Source: CAXTKD01 sp964244885 (GTDB lineage Bacteria; Pseudomonadota; Alphaproteobacteria; Sphingomonadales; Sphingomonadaceae). From it: DNA of 64,000 nt. Both the position numbers and the translations under genes were made by a program. Below the pieces are notes generated by a model, which saw only the letters and a program-made list of their open reading frames with translations, searched no databases and was not told the DNA's origin. Below, one piece after another: positions 36,021 through 45,448 of the stretch. The stretch covers positions 62,001 to 126,000 of the forward strand of contig CAXTKD010000001.1 in the NCBI GenBank assembly GCA_964244885.1, read 5' to 3'. The stretch's first letter is position 1. Every line of letters begins with the position of its first letter.

Positions 36021-36941
36021 TCAATCGATCAAGGCGGCCTCGCTCAGCGTGGCGAGCCGCTCCGTGCAAGCCCTCTCGACCAGCTGCTTCAACAACTCAA
36101 CACGCCCGCCGAGCCAAGCGAGCTGCTCGGCGGTAATCCGGTAGCTGCGGGAGTAGCGCGCCTTCACATAGGCCTCTCTTAGCAACTCAAAACAGCGCTT
36201 TTGCGCCTTCGTCTCTGCTGGCCAAACTGCCTTCAGTCGAGGCTCAAGCTCCTCGGCCTGCTGTCGCAGCCGGTTCAGGTTGTGGGTCTTGGGACTGTAG
36301 AGCGACCGTACCAAGAGGAAGCAATGGTACAGGCGCTCGACCGTCTGGTGCATCAAGAATGCTGCATCCTTCAGATCGCCTTCCGAGATGTAGAAGTTCG
36401 CACCCTTCTGCGCCTTGCCCGCGCTCTCGAACCACTCCTCAAAATAGTCCCGCGTCTCTTGCAACGCTTGGGCCGCCGACAGCAGTTGCGGCTCTGCGAA
36501 CGAATGCCCCGGCTCTTCGGCCAGCACGATCCCGTCGCGCAGGATATCGAGGAAGAAATACCGCCCCAGCCGAAGCTTGTCGTTCACATCATCCAGACTG
36601 TGAACAATCAAGCTGACCGGCGTCCTGAGCTTCGCGCCGTCGCTTAGCTCCTCAAGAAACCGCTCCTCCGTCTTGCCCCAGAACTCGGGAATGTTCGTCA
36701 GCTCCTCCCGATCGACCACGAGCAGCAAGTCATAATCGGAGAAGTAGCGCCCGACCGGGTCTTCGACCCAGTCGCCGCGCGCATAGCTGCCGTAGAGTAT
36801 GACCTTCAGAAGCTTGCCGCCGCGCAGGTCCGGCATGGTCCGCCGCGCGGTGGCAAACTCGAACCCCTCCCGAATAACCTCCAGCACGAACGCCAACTCG
36901 CGCCGCTTACCTTCGGGCAGGTGATCGAGGCTGGTCTTCAT
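36021..36941 (-). CDS. Fused nucleotidyltransferase-HEPN protein
   Basis: A 306-residue single polypeptide with an N-terminal minimal nucleotidyltransferase (GSYARGDW and DYDLLLVVD, the GS-x-DxD pattern) and a C-terminal HEPN-type helical domain (FLMHQTVERLYHCFLLV, LLREAYVKARYSRSY). In separate-gene form MNT/HEPN pairs are toxin-antitoxin systems in which MNT adenylylates the HEPN RNase. Fused versions are found on mobile elements and may be self-controlled. It sits in the maintenance region. The RNase motif is not perfect, so toxicity is uncertain. Confidence 0.8.
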   Translation of the reverse strand: MKTSLDHLPEGKRRELAFVLEVIREGFEFATARRTMPDLRGGKLLKVILYGSYARGDWVEDPVGRYFSDYDLLLVVDREELTNIPEFWGKTEERFLEELSDGAKLRTPVSLIVHSLDDVNDKLRLGRYFFLDILRDGIVLAEEPGHSFAEPQLLSAAQALQETRDYFEEWFESAGKAQKGANFYISEGDLKDAAFLMHQTVERLYHCFLLVRSLYSPKTHNLNRLRQQAEELEPRLKAVWPAETKAQKRCFELLREAYVKARYSRSYRITAEQLAWLGGRVELLKQLVERACTERLATLSEAALID

Positions 36942-36981
36942 CAGGACCAGCCTCGCGTTTTCTCGTGTCAAAGCCAAGGGT

Positions 36982-37395
36982 CTAATCAAACCTCCGCCGC
37001 TCCCATGCGGAGCAGCGCGACAGTGCAAGCGTCTCACCCGCTCTGGCCAGCTCAACCTCAGCGGCGACGATACTGCCGGTCCGCCGCGCAACCCGCGCCC
37101 ATGTGTCCATCGTCCAACGCCGGTCGAACTGGCGGTTGCATCGCAGCCGCTTGCCCGTCGGCCCGACAAGCGCAGACAGGAAGGCATGGCTTACGACCGT
37201 TGGCTCCGCCTCGTCAAGGCCCAAGTCGCCGACCACGAACAGCCGGTCGCCATCCATTGCGCCGAGCAGCCAGCAGGCGATGCCGATCGGGTCGAACAGC
37301 TTCACCAAGGGACGGACGCTCAAGTCCCCGAACTCCTGCGCTGCAAGCCGGATCCGGATCGTTGGGGTGATTAGATAATGGATTGAAGGTGCCAT
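36982..37395 (-). CDS. DUF2958 family protein
   Basis: A 137-residue protein (PVVSHAFLSALVGPTGKRL, FDRRWTMDTWARVAR-type pattern) that belongs to DUF2958, common beside ParB and ArdC genes on alphaproteobacterial plasmids and islands. AGGAG precedes the ATG. It lies about 50 bp downstream of parB and 40 bp upstream of the MNT-HEPN gene, all on the minus strand. Function unknown. Confidence 0.85.
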   Translation of the reverse strand: MAPSIHYLITPTIRIRLAAQEFGDLSVRPLVKLFDPIGIACWLLGAMDGDRLFVVGDLGLDEAEPTVVSHAFLSALVGPTGKRLRCNRQFDRRWTMDTWARVARRTGSIVAAEVELARAGETLALSRCSAWERRRFD

Positions 37396-37447
37396 GATAC
37401 GGCTCCTGCAAAGCGGCCCGCGACGAACCCCGAGCGGCAAGTTAGCA

Positions 37448-39175
37448 TCACCCTGCGACCGGCGCGGGGACGAGGGTCGCGATGAGGGCATACTGCGTGA
37501 CCTGCGAGACGCCGCCGCGCGCCGTGTAGGTCGCAGGCGGGAACGCCAGCCACCTCGGCAGCCAGCCTTCGGCCTTCGGACGCCCGTTCTCACCCGCAAG
37601 GCAATCCCGGATGATAGCCTTGATCGTCGCGCCTCTCTCGGCCTTGTTGGCGTCGGCGACCTCCGGCCCCGCCACCTCGGCGAGCATCGCCACCAAGACC
37701 TCGCGGTCGCGGATACCGGCAAACAGCGCGTCGTCCGGCTCGTAGACCCCGTGGAGGTCCGCCCCGATGTGCCGCCCGACCGCCTCGACCACGCCGCTTC
37801 CGGCCTCCAGCGTCTCGCCCATGACCACGGCAAGCACATGGCTCACCGCCTCGTCATCGAGCACCAGCAGCTTGGCGAACACCGCAACGACGCCGCTGCC
37901 GCGCTCCTGACCGCCGGTGACGGTTGGACTCTCCGCGTCAAACTCGAGCAACGCCAGCACCTCGCGCCGCTTGGCGTCGAACGCACCTTCCGAGGGACAA
38001 CTCTCAACGCTCTCGGCGATGGCATCGCTGCCCGCCCGCTGCGCCTCGACCCGCACCGCCCACAGGCTCGACCCTGCAATCATGTGCGCGACCGCCAGCC
38101 GCAGCGCCACGCTCGGAAAGTCGGTCAGCTTGGCGCGGACGGCGGCATGGCGGTGAAGGTCGACATAGGTCTGGATGGCTCCGGTGATCTCGGGCCGGTT
38201 GGGACGTGTGTCCTCCGTGACCGCGCTCTCACCGCGCGCCAGCCGCTGCGCCTCCTTCCGGCTCAACCAACCCTCATGCGCCTCGACCTCGCCGCGCTCC
38301 GACACGGTGATTAACACCTTGCCGCCCCTGGTGCGCGCAACCTTCTCGTGCTCCCAGCGCTGGAACGACTGCCCGCGCTCCAGCACCTCGACGGTCCAGC
38401 CGCCCTCGCGGTAGCCTTCCGCCTTGGCCGCGACCGCCGCCATCTGCAGGCTCCAGAACAGGTCCGCATCGCTGAAATAGCTGTCCTCGCCGAACAGGTC
38501 GGCAACGATGGGTGCGGGATAGTCGGCAAGGTCGAACAGCGCCGCCTTGGTGGTGATCGACGCCCCGCCGAACAGCCATGCCTTCAACTGATGGCCGCGC
38601 GGAACGTAGGCCTGCGGGTCGCGGTACAGCGCCAGCCAGTCCTTCTGCCGGGCGATGGGGGCCAAGGTCAGCTGCCGCACGGTTCCGGCATCGATCTGCT
38701 GCTCCGCATAGAGCTTCCTGATCCGCGGATGGAGGTTGCCCAGCGCCAGCACTCGCTTCACCGCCAGCTCCGGCAAGCCGAACACGGTCGCTATGTCCTC
38801 GACGCTGCGTCCTTCGGCGATCAGCCGGGTGAAGGTCTGCCAGCGGGTGACCTCATCGGGATCAAGCCGGGCGGTGTTCTCAATTAGCGAGGCCTCGACC
38901 GCCGCTGCGTCGTCACCCGCCTCGATGATCGCGCAAGGCAGCGGCTCGGCCTGGGCACCTTTGCCGACCACGGCTTGCGCCGCATGGAAGCGCCGCCGTC
39001 CCGCGATGATCTCGAAGGTATCGGGCGAACTGTTCTGACGGACGAGCAAGGGCACCAGTACGCCGCGCGCTCTGACCGAGGGCAGGATGTCGCTGATGTC
39101 GGGGGCTTTGCGTCCCGCCCGCATGTTGGCGGCGGAGACTGAAAGGTTGGTCATGGGAATATGGGCCAGTTGCAT
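37448..39175 (-). CDS. ParB/Spo0J-like partition protein
   Basis: A 575-residue ParB-family protein. The N-terminal CTP-binding/ParB domain reads LLVRQNSSPDTFEIIAGRRR and ENTARLDPDEVTRWQTF. A helix-turn-helix follows (VEDIATVFGLPELAVKRVLA), then a long C-terminal region of unknown role. No ParA partner is present. Such orphan ParB-like proteins on islands may control copy, partition or expression. GGAGAAG precedes the ATG. The second structured repeat lies 140-320 bp upstream. Confidence 0.9.
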   Translation of the reverse strand: MQLAHIPMTNLSVSAANMRAGRKAPDISDILPSVRARGVLVPLLVRQNSSPDTFEIIAGRRRFHAAQAVVGKGAQAEPLPCAIIEAGDDAAAVEASLIENTARLDPDEVTRWQTFTRLIAEGRSVEDIATVFGLPELAVKRVLALGNLHPRIRKLYAEQQIDAGTVRQLTLAPIARQKDWLALYRDPQAYVPRGHQLKAWLFGGASITTKAALFDLADYPAPIVADLFGEDSYFSDADLFWSLQMAAVAAKAEGYREGGWTVEVLERGQSFQRWEHEKVARTRGGKVLITVSERGEVEAHEGWLSRKEAQRLARGESAVTEDTRPNRPEITGAIQTYVDLHRHAAVRAKLTDFPSVALRLAVAHMIAGSSLWAVRVEAQRAGSDAIAESVESCPSEGAFDAKRREVLALLEFDAESPTVTGGQERGSGVVAVFAKLLVLDDEAVSHVLAVVMGETLEAGSGVVEAVGRHIGADLHGVYEPDDALFAGIRDREVLVAMLAEVAGPEVADANKAERGATIKAIIRDCLAGENGRPKAEGWLPRWLAFPPATYTARGGVSQVTQYALIATLVPAPVAG

Positions 39176-39314
39176 GTCTCTTCTCCTTCAAACCAACCCG
39201 GCCCCGGGAAGGCGGGGTGGGCGGCAAGAAGCGACCCGGCAGGCCCGCCGATCGAGGCGGGCAGCACCTGCAAGGCCGAAACGGAGTGGAGGACCGGCAA
39301 CGCCGGTTGCGGCA

Positions 39315-39492
39315 CGCCGCGGCGGGCCTAGAGGCGAGCGACGCCCACCCCGCCTGGCCGGATACGGCCAGCACAGACGTCAGCGCAAAGACGCTGGCAG
39401 GTTCGCGGTCAGCGACCGCGCATAACGCCAGTGCTTGTTACCCCAGAGCAGACACCGCGATGCGGGCTCGGTGGCGCAGCGAGCGTAGCGGC
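39315..39492. repeat. Structured repeat, copy B
   Basis: Counterpart of 11695-11873. The same hairpin series occurs: CGCCGCGGCG (39315-39324), CTGGCCG-GATA-CGGCCAG (39354-39371), CAGCG-CAAAGA-CGCTG (39381-39396) and CGCGGT-CAGCG-ACCGCG (39404-39420). It lies upstream of parB on the minus strand and of the methyltransferase operon on the plus strand, within a 475-bp stretch (39176-39650) without genes. It could be a leader RNA, a centromere-like ParB site, or a recombination site; none is shown. Confidence 0.6.
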
Positions 39493-39653
39493 GCGGGAAA
39501 TAGAACGCTGTGAGGGCGCGCCCGAGGTCATCAAAAGCGGTTGCGAGTGCTATGCGGCAAGTATTCGAGATCTGTTCGTTCGCACCCCGCATGGGCTGGA
39601 AGCGATGCACGGCTGCACTTATGGTCGATAAGGCTTGCGGGAGGATGACGGGT

Positions 39654-41183
39654 GTGCGGTTGGAAACGAGGCGAACGTTAGGAGCCTTTTACACGCCGGC
39701 AAATTTGGCTGCCTTGGTCGCAAGTTGGGCGATCGACGATCAAGACCTTCGCGTGTTGGAGCCGAGTGTCGGATCTGGCTCCCTTCTCGATGCAATCGCT
39801 GCCAGACTAACTGAGGTCGGTGGTGGAAGTGTCGTCGGTTACGAGATCGATACACCTACAATGCAAAGACTTGGCCGCTTCAGCGACACTCCGAGCGTAC
39901 AAGTTCTGAACGCTGATTTTTTCGACATCGACGGCGCAGGCGATTTCGACGTTGTCGTTGCGAATCCGCCGTTTACGCGAAACCATCTTTTAAAAGCCGA
40001 CGTGCGCCGCAAATTGAAGTTGAGACCTGAGGCCGTCGGGGTGGTTTCAGGAGCGCCAGGGCTTTGGGTTTATTTCATTCTTGCAACTTTGCAGCATCTT
40101 CGGCTTGGCGGCCGAATCGTCTTTGTTTTGCCTGGCGCCGCAGAATTCGCCGATTACGCGGATCGAATGTTACAGCACTTATGCGCTGAATTCGTTTCGG
40201 TTGAGCTGATCTCGATCGACGACGCAATCATGTGGGAGGGCAAAGCTCAAGAGCGGGCCTCAGTGCTGATCGCTAAAGGATATCGTTCTGGCGCGGCCGC
40301 CTGCGTCGTAAGACGGCACGCTACCACCGACGGTCTAATCGGGGAGGGTACGTTTTCCGGTCGACCGATACCTACCACGTCTCACGCCGTTCTGGGGGCG
40401 ATAGCACGAATTGAAATCGGCGCGGTCACAGGCGCGAACGACATTTTTTTGCTTTCGCACGATCAGGCGATCAAGTCGGGCATCGATCCGGATGACTTCC
40501 GTCTGGCGGTGGCCCGTGCCCGACAAGTTCGCGGAATAGCGGTTACTGCGGACGAGTTGGGCGCATCCGCCCGGACGGGCGAACGGACGTTGTTGCTCGC
40601 GCCTCGCCAGCTCGGTCCGCGTGGCGGAGCAGTAAGGTCGTATCTTGCTCAGATTGACCGACATCGGAGGCGCAATACCCTTTGGCTAAATAAGCGAAGC
40701 CCTTGGTGGCTTGTCCAACTCGGGAATCCTGCCGACGCAGTTCTCACATACATGAACCATTTTGGTCCAAAGCTGACGCTGATTGAAGCCGGCCTCGCCG
40801 CGACTAATACGGTCCACAAATTATCATTCCTTTCGCGGCAGATCAGCGACCACCGAACGGCTGCGGTTTCGATGCTGACGACCTACACTCAAGCCCACGC
40901 GGAGATGATTGGACGAGTTTACGGAGGCGGCGTGCTAAAGTTCGAACTTAAGGACGCTCGTAAGCTTCCATTGCTGCTTCCGGAGACAGGAGTATCGTCC
41001 GCCGTTTTCGCTAGGGTCGATACAGCTTTGAAGTCGGGCGCGCTCGAAACGGCACGCGGCCTAGCGGACGCAGCAATAATGCCCAAATTTTTTGGTGCGG
41101 GGTGGCAAGAAGTGCAGGCAGAGCTCGCCTCCCGACTCTTAGAGGCGCGCACGCTTCGTAACTCGCGGGCTGGAAAGAGATGA
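39654..41183 (+). CDS. N6-adenine DNA methyltransferase (Eco57I/BREX-like)
   Basis: A class I S-adenosylmethionine-dependent DNA methyltransferase, about 509 residues. Motif I is LEPSVGSGSL (residues 36-45), and the catalytic motif IV is NPPF (104-107). The GAFYTP motif at the N-terminus is common in Eco57I-type enzymes. The long C-terminal half should be a target recognition domain. I prefer GTG 39654, 9 nt after GGGAGG; ATG 39621 and ATG 39645 are alternatives. It overlaps the next gene by ATGA. No nuclease domain is obvious in it. Confidence 0.85.
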   Translation: MRLETRRTLGAFYTPANLAALVASWAIDDQDLRVLEPSVGSGSLLDAIAARLTEVGGGSVVGYEIDTPTMQRLGRFSDTPSVQVLNADFFDIDGAGDFDVVVANPPFTRNHLLKADVRRKLKLRPEAVGVVSGAPGLWVYFILATLQHLRLGGRIVFVLPGAAEFADYADRMLQHLCAEFVSVELISIDDAIMWEGKAQERASVLIAKGYRSGAAACVVRRHATTDGLIGEGTFSGRPIPTTSHAVLGAIARIEIGAVTGANDIFLLSHDQAIKSGIDPDDFRLAVARARQVRGIAVTADELGASARTGERTLLLAPRQLGPRGGAVRSYLAQIDRHRRRNTLWLNKRSPWWLVQLGNPADAVLTYMNHFGPKLTLIEAGLAATNTVHKLSFLSRQISDHRTAAVSMLTTYTQAHAEMIGRVYGGGVLKFELKDARKLPLLLPETGVSSAVFARVDTALKSGALETARGLADAAIMPKFFGAGWQEVQAELASRLLEARTLRNSRAGKR

Positions 41184-43351
41184 CGACATTGTCTGAACAA
41201 CTGAATTTCAGCGCAGATGCAGGCGTAGTAGCACGGCTCGGCCGCGAACTGGTCGGCCGGCAGGAAACTGCTTTAACTGAACTTGTTAAGAACGCTTACG
41301 ATGCCGACGCTACGGATGTTGACGTATTCTTGGAGACAGAAGGTGGTCGGCCCGTTGCGCTCATAATCACTGATAACGGCACGGGCATGTCAAGGACCGA
41401 GTTGGTGTCCGGATTTCTTCGGATTGCCAGCAATGCAAAAGTGGAATCTCCTAGATCTGCAATTTTCAACCGAAAGCGCGCAGGCAGAAAGGGAATTGGC
41501 CGGTTTGCCACAGAGCGTCTTGGACGACGTTTGGAGCTGACTACTCACGCGCAGGCGGGGGAGCCTGGTCTGAGGCTTGAAATTGACTGGGAGTCGTTCA
41601 CCGCAGGGCGAGAGCTGAGCGAAGTTCCAGTAAGTTTGAGTGGCGCGGTGGAGGGTGCGCGTGGAACTTCATTGCGGATTGAAGGTCTCCGGGATGGCTG
41701 GACGGATGCTCAGCTTCGACGCTGCCTCCTAAATCTCGCTGGCATCCTTCAACCGTTTCCCATCGCAGCCGTGGCCGGTAACGCCCGGGCCGATCCGGGC
41801 TTTCAGGTTCAGTTTCGGAAGGGAGGCGAACTTCTTCAAGATACCGTCATCGCGGATCTACAGTCACAAATTCAAGTTCATGCCACGGCGATTATCGAAA
41901 TGCGTGTGGACAGGACTGGTCTCGCCGAGTGGCGCATCGTCAACAACAAGTTCGGCGAGGATCGCGACTGGTCACAAGCGCACCATGAGCAGAGTCCGCC
42001 AGTAAAATATTGGCATCTGCGTGAAGCCGAGATGCGTGCTTATTATTTTGTACTCTCGTCTGACACATTGCCAGCCCTCGTTTATTCTCGGGTGCGGGCG
42101 CTACTGGGAGAATTCGGCGGTGTCCGTCTTTACAGGAACGGCTTTCGCGTCGCTCCGTACGGCGATGTCGATGATGACTGGCTTGGGCTAGATAATCTTT
42201 ATGTGCGACGTAGCGAAACGTTGGCACCAATCGCCAATCGAAATTTCTTTGGCGTTGTTGAAGTCCATGATCCCGACGGCACTCGCTTTGAGGAGAGAAC
42301 TTCTCGCGAAGGCTTAGTCGATACTCCGGAGTTTGAAGAGTTGCGCCAGCTCTTACCATCCGTTCTGATTTCCGCTGTGAATGCCATCGCCGCGGACCGC
42401 GGACGTATCGGTCGAGCTACCACCCGAACAAGCAAAACAAGGCCAAGCGCTGGCGGGATCGTTCAGCGGAGTCGCGAACGGGTGACAAGCTTGATCGAAG
42501 AGGTCCAGACCCGTGCGGAGCCGGCGGCCGCGGTAATAGTGGAGTCGTTGAGAGAAATTGAAGCCGAGCTAGTCGAGGGAAGCGAAGCGCTCGTTCAAGA
42601 AGCGGAAATGCTGAGATTCCTCTCGAGCATAGGGTTAGCAAGCTCCGAGTTTACGCACGAAATTAGGATGACATTTCAAGCCTTCGGGCTTGATATGGAT
42701 GCCGTGGTCGCCTTTGCGCGCTCATCCGCAGATGAGGTGCTAATAGAGGCAGCCAACCGTGCTGACAGCGCCCGAGAGCGGGTGGAAGCGTTCACCGGCT
42801 ATTTCAGCGAAGCGATGGCATCTCGAAATCTGCGGGTCCGAGCACCGGCGAGTTTAAAGCTTGCCGTTCTCGACTTCGCGCGTGGGGTACGTCCCATAAC
42901 AGAGCGCCAAGGAATTTCGGTGACACCGAAGGTGCCTGAAATCGATCCACTTTTCACGACTCCATTACACGAAGCTGAACTGTCATCGATCCTGCTGAAC
43001 TTGCTGACGAATGCGATAAAGGCGATCAAACGCAAAGGCGGTTCGCGCGAAATACTTATTGAAGCTTGTCGTGGCGAGGAAGATCAGCTCGTTCTGCGCT
43101 TCTGCGACACCGGCGACGGCGTAGAGGAGAAATTGAAGGATGACATCTTCTTGCCGTTCGTGACCACCCAAGCCGCATCTCCTGCGATCGCATCTGAAAT
43201 AAAGCACGCAGTTGGGACAGGACTTGGCCTTTGGATTTTGAGCCAGATTATCGAAAAACTTGGCGGAGAAGTATCAATTGCCCAACCACCACCGGGCTAT
43301 TCCACATGCTTCGAGCTGTTGATTCCGAGTGAGGAAGCAACTCGTGGGTGA
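41180..43351 (+). CDS. Double GHKL protein: MORC/MutL-like ATPase fused to histidine-kinase module
   Basis: A 723-residue cytoplasmic protein with two separate ATP-binding folds. The N-terminal MORC/MutL/Hsp90-type GHKL domain has ELVKNAYDADA (35-45), DNGTGM (65-70) and GRKGIGRF (102-109). A beta-rich middle and coiled coil follow. A histidine-kinase module has a candidate H-box EFTHEIRMTF (H492) and a second ATPase: NLLTNAIKAI, CDTGDGV (641-647) and GTGLGLW (679-685). It overlaps the methyltransferase and the receiver-like gene. Bacterial MORC-like ATPases are known in restriction-modification-type loci. Confidence 0.85.
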   Translation: MTTLSEQLNFSADAGVVARLGRELVGRQETALTELVKNAYDADATDVDVFLETEGGRPVALIITDNGTGMSRTELVSGFLRIASNAKVESPRSAIFNRKRAGRKGIGRFATERLGRRLELTTHAQAGEPGLRLEIDWESFTAGRELSEVPVSLSGAVEGARGTSLRIEGLRDGWTDAQLRRCLLNLAGILQPFPIAAVAGNARADPGFQVQFRKGGELLQDTVIADLQSQIQVHATAIIEMRVDRTGLAEWRIVNNKFGEDRDWSQAHHEQSPPVKYWHLREAEMRAYYFVLSSDTLPALVYSRVRALLGEFGGVRLYRNGFRVAPYGDVDDDWLGLDNLYVRRSETLAPIANRNFFGVVEVHDPDGTRFEERTSREGLVDTPEFEELRQLLPSVLISAVNAIAADRGRIGRATTRTSKTRPSAGGIVQRSRERVTSLIEEVQTRAEPAAAVIVESLREIEAELVEGSEALVQEAEMLRFLSSIGLASSEFTHEIRMTFQAFGLDMDAVVAFARSSADEVLIEAANRADSARERVEAFTGYFSEAMASRNLRVRAPASLKLAVLDFARGVRPITERQGISVTPKVPEIDPLFTTPLHEAELSSILLNLLTNAIKAIKRKGGSREILIEACRGEEDQLVLRFCDTGDGVEEKLKDDIFLPFVTTQAASPAIASEIKHAVGTGLGLWILSQIIEKLGGEVSIAQPPPGYSTCFELLIPSEEATRG

Positions 43352-44441
43352 CACGCGACAGTGGATTATCGCTGACGATCAGCTTCAAGATGCTGAAGCT
43401 TTCGCGGCTAGTTTCGAGCGTGAAATGCCAGTTGCAGGTATTTCGTGGATTGCGATGCAGGCCTCAGACGCACAACAGTATCTGCTGTCTGACACGGGCA
43501 GCGATATAGCTGGCGTTCTTGTCGACGTTGATCTGTCGAGCGATGGCAAGATGATCGGCACAGGCCTCGGTTTGGCTCAAGATATCCGTGCGAAGCAAAA
43601 AAATAGAACTAATCCGACAGCCGACTACCCAGTGCTCCGCTTTGCCAATCCCGACCCGGTCAGGGAATACGTTGGCGACGACCCCGCTAGCGACGATCTG
43701 TTTGACCTCCTGGTCTCTAAGGTTCTAGCTCGCGAGCACCCCACTTCCCTGATACGGCAAGCAATCGCAACGCGCGCCGTCTATGATGCGCTTATCCGAC
43801 AACCGCCAACGGACACTGCTTCATTTTCTGCCCTCTGCGGACTGGGGCCTGATCGCTTCGAAATATGGGCGGACGCACGGCTATGGCAGCGTGTCCGCCT
43901 AGGGCTCGCAGAGTCGTCGTCACTCCACGTCGCAGCCGGCACCTTCCTCCGCACTTTTCTTGTGCCGACTGGCTTATTAGTCGATGAAGAAGTGTTGGCG
44001 ATACGACTAGGCGTCGACCGAGCAAGGTCACCAGGGTGGCCCGCAGTTAAAGACGCCCTCGCAGAGGCGAAATTTACAGGGGTAGGCGCGGAGGGTTTCG
44101 ATCGATGGTGGGCAAGAGGAATAGAAGCATATTGGCTGAAGCTCGATGAAGATGATTATTTGTATCAGCGAACATCAAATTTCCGTGTCGAACGACTGTC
44201 TCAAACGGTCGGCGCTGAATTGGCATTCTTGGAGCCGTCGGGGGCGTATTGGCGTCGCTGTGCGCTGTCGTTGAGACGTGGCGAGTTTAGACCGATCGAC
44301 CCTTCGCGCGCTGTTTCCCTTGTACAGACGGGACCTCTGGAGCCTTGGGTTGACCCCGATCAGGCGGCCCCAGATGTCGCAGTTATGTTGCGCAACGACC
44401 CGCGCGTGGATCCAGAGGAGTTGCAGAGGCTCGGCTTGTGA
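43344..44441 (+). CDS. Receiver-domain-like protein with unknown C-terminal domain
   Basis: A 365-residue protein. The N-terminal 130 residues follow the receiver fold: acidic pair D11-D12, a putative phospho-acceptor in GVLVDVDLSS (D61/D63), but no clear conserved Lys near LRFANP. It may be a modified or inactive receiver. The C-terminal 230 residues match no family I recognise and may be the effector. GTG 43344, after AGGAAG, is my preferred start; it overlaps the kinase stop. It ends in a GTGA overlap with the next gene. It is the natural partner of the kinase module. Confidence 0.75.
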   Translation: MGDTRQWIIADDQLQDAEAFAASFEREMPVAGISWIAMQASDAQQYLLSDTGSDIAGVLVDVDLSSDGKMIGTGLGLAQDIRAKQKNRTNPTADYPVLRFANPDPVREYVGDDPASDDLFDLLVSKVLAREHPTSLIRQAIATRAVYDALIRQPPTDTASFSALCGLGPDRFEIWADARLWQRVRLGLAESSSLHVAAGTFLRTFLVPTGLLVDEEVLAIRLGVDRARSPGWPAVKDALAEAKFTGVGAEGFDRWWARGIEAYWLKLDEDDYLYQRTSNFRVERLSQTVGAELAFLEPSGAYWRRCALSLRRGEFRPIDPSRAVSLVQTGPLEPWVDPDQAAPDVAVMLRNDPRVDPEELQRLGL

Positions 44442-45268
44442 GCCTACCAAACTGGTGGGCAAGCCCCATCACGGAGCTTGAGCGTCTTGCCGTGTATCTT
44501 GAGAAGCGCGCCGAAACTGTGTCAACCGGCGCGGGCCTTCGAACTGCCGTCAGTGCTGCTAAAGCGGAGGCGGCATCTATCCATACTGAAGCGGAGACGG
44601 GTCGCCAGTATCGCCGTATGCGCCTTCGAAATGTACCTGTCCCGTGCCCGACGAACCATAATCTCCACCCCACCGCGGCGACGCTATCCGACGCCAAGAT
44701 ATCAATGGTTTATGAGTGCTGGGAAGACATCGCAGGATTCGCTCGGTTCGATTCGGATCCGTTAGATCGCATCCGGCGTGCGGACCTCCAAGTGCGCGTG
44801 CGTGGTTCGGCCCCGTACGGGCCGCGGACGATAAATCTAGAAGATCACTGGCGGGTCGATACGCACCATTTCGCAGGGTTCTCGTCCGATCCTCATCCTT
44901 GGATTCATTATCAGCGCGGCGGGCATGCTCAAGATGAGTTCGCGTCTACTGCGGGTTTTCTCCCCGGTGCTTGTCTAGCCGATTCACTTTTCGAGCCAGA
45001 GATTGAACTATCCGGATTATTGCAGACACCCGCTCCGCGAATAGCGACGCCGCCCCTCGACCCAATCTGCGCCGTGGATTTTGTCCTTGCTCAGCACAGT
45101 GGGGTTTTGTGGGGCAACCTCTGGGCAAATGTTGATTACGCTGGATTAATGCGAAGCGCTCAAGAACGCCTCTGGGAACCTTGGATTCAGGCGCTTGCAA
45201 ATCGCGCGCACCGTCGACAGCTAATGCCATTTTATGGACCGCCCAGGCCTGCTGCGGCTCACGCCTAA
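44438..45268 (+). CDS. Unknown fourth protein of the methyltransferase operon
   Basis: A 276-residue soluble protein starting with GTG overlapping the previous stop. It has conserved-looking polar and aromatic stretches (HPWIHYQRGGHAQDEF, PPLDPICAVDFVLAQHSG, LWEPWIQALANRAHRRQLMP). No signal peptide or membrane helix. I recognise no catalytic motif or family. Strict translational coupling in all four genes implies that it acts with them, as effector, nuclease cofactor or sensor. Confidence 0.7.
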   Translation: MSLPNWWASPITELERLAVYLEKRAETVSTGAGLRTAVSAAKAEAASIHTEAETGRQYRRMRLRNVPVPCPTNHNLHPTAATLSDAKISMVYECWEDIAGFARFDSDPLDRIRRADLQVRVRGSAPYGPRTINLEDHWRVDTHHFAGFSSDPHPWIHYQRGGHAQDEFASTAGFLPGACLADSLFEPEIELSGLLQTPAPRIATPPLDPICAVDFVLAQHSGVLWGNLWANVDYAGLMRSAQERLWEPWIQALANRAHRRQLMPFYGPPRPAAAHA

Positions 45269-45448
45269 GTGAGTGTCAGCTTCTCCCGCGTCACGCGAGA
45301 GAGTGTTTTCAGTTTGGCCGCACATCGTCGATTTAGGCGGCCGTCCAAGTATTGCGAGTCCGGCGAAGTGCGCGCTCGTCCCTACGGCCGGCGCTTGAAC
45401 TCGCCATCTTCATGGCGTGGAGGGGCGTCATCTGACGCCCTAAAAGGA

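Noticed and set aside
45423..45440. Hairpin GGGCGTCA-TC-TGACGCCC downstream of the integrase
   Set aside because: No T-tract on either side, and too short to call a terminator with confidence.
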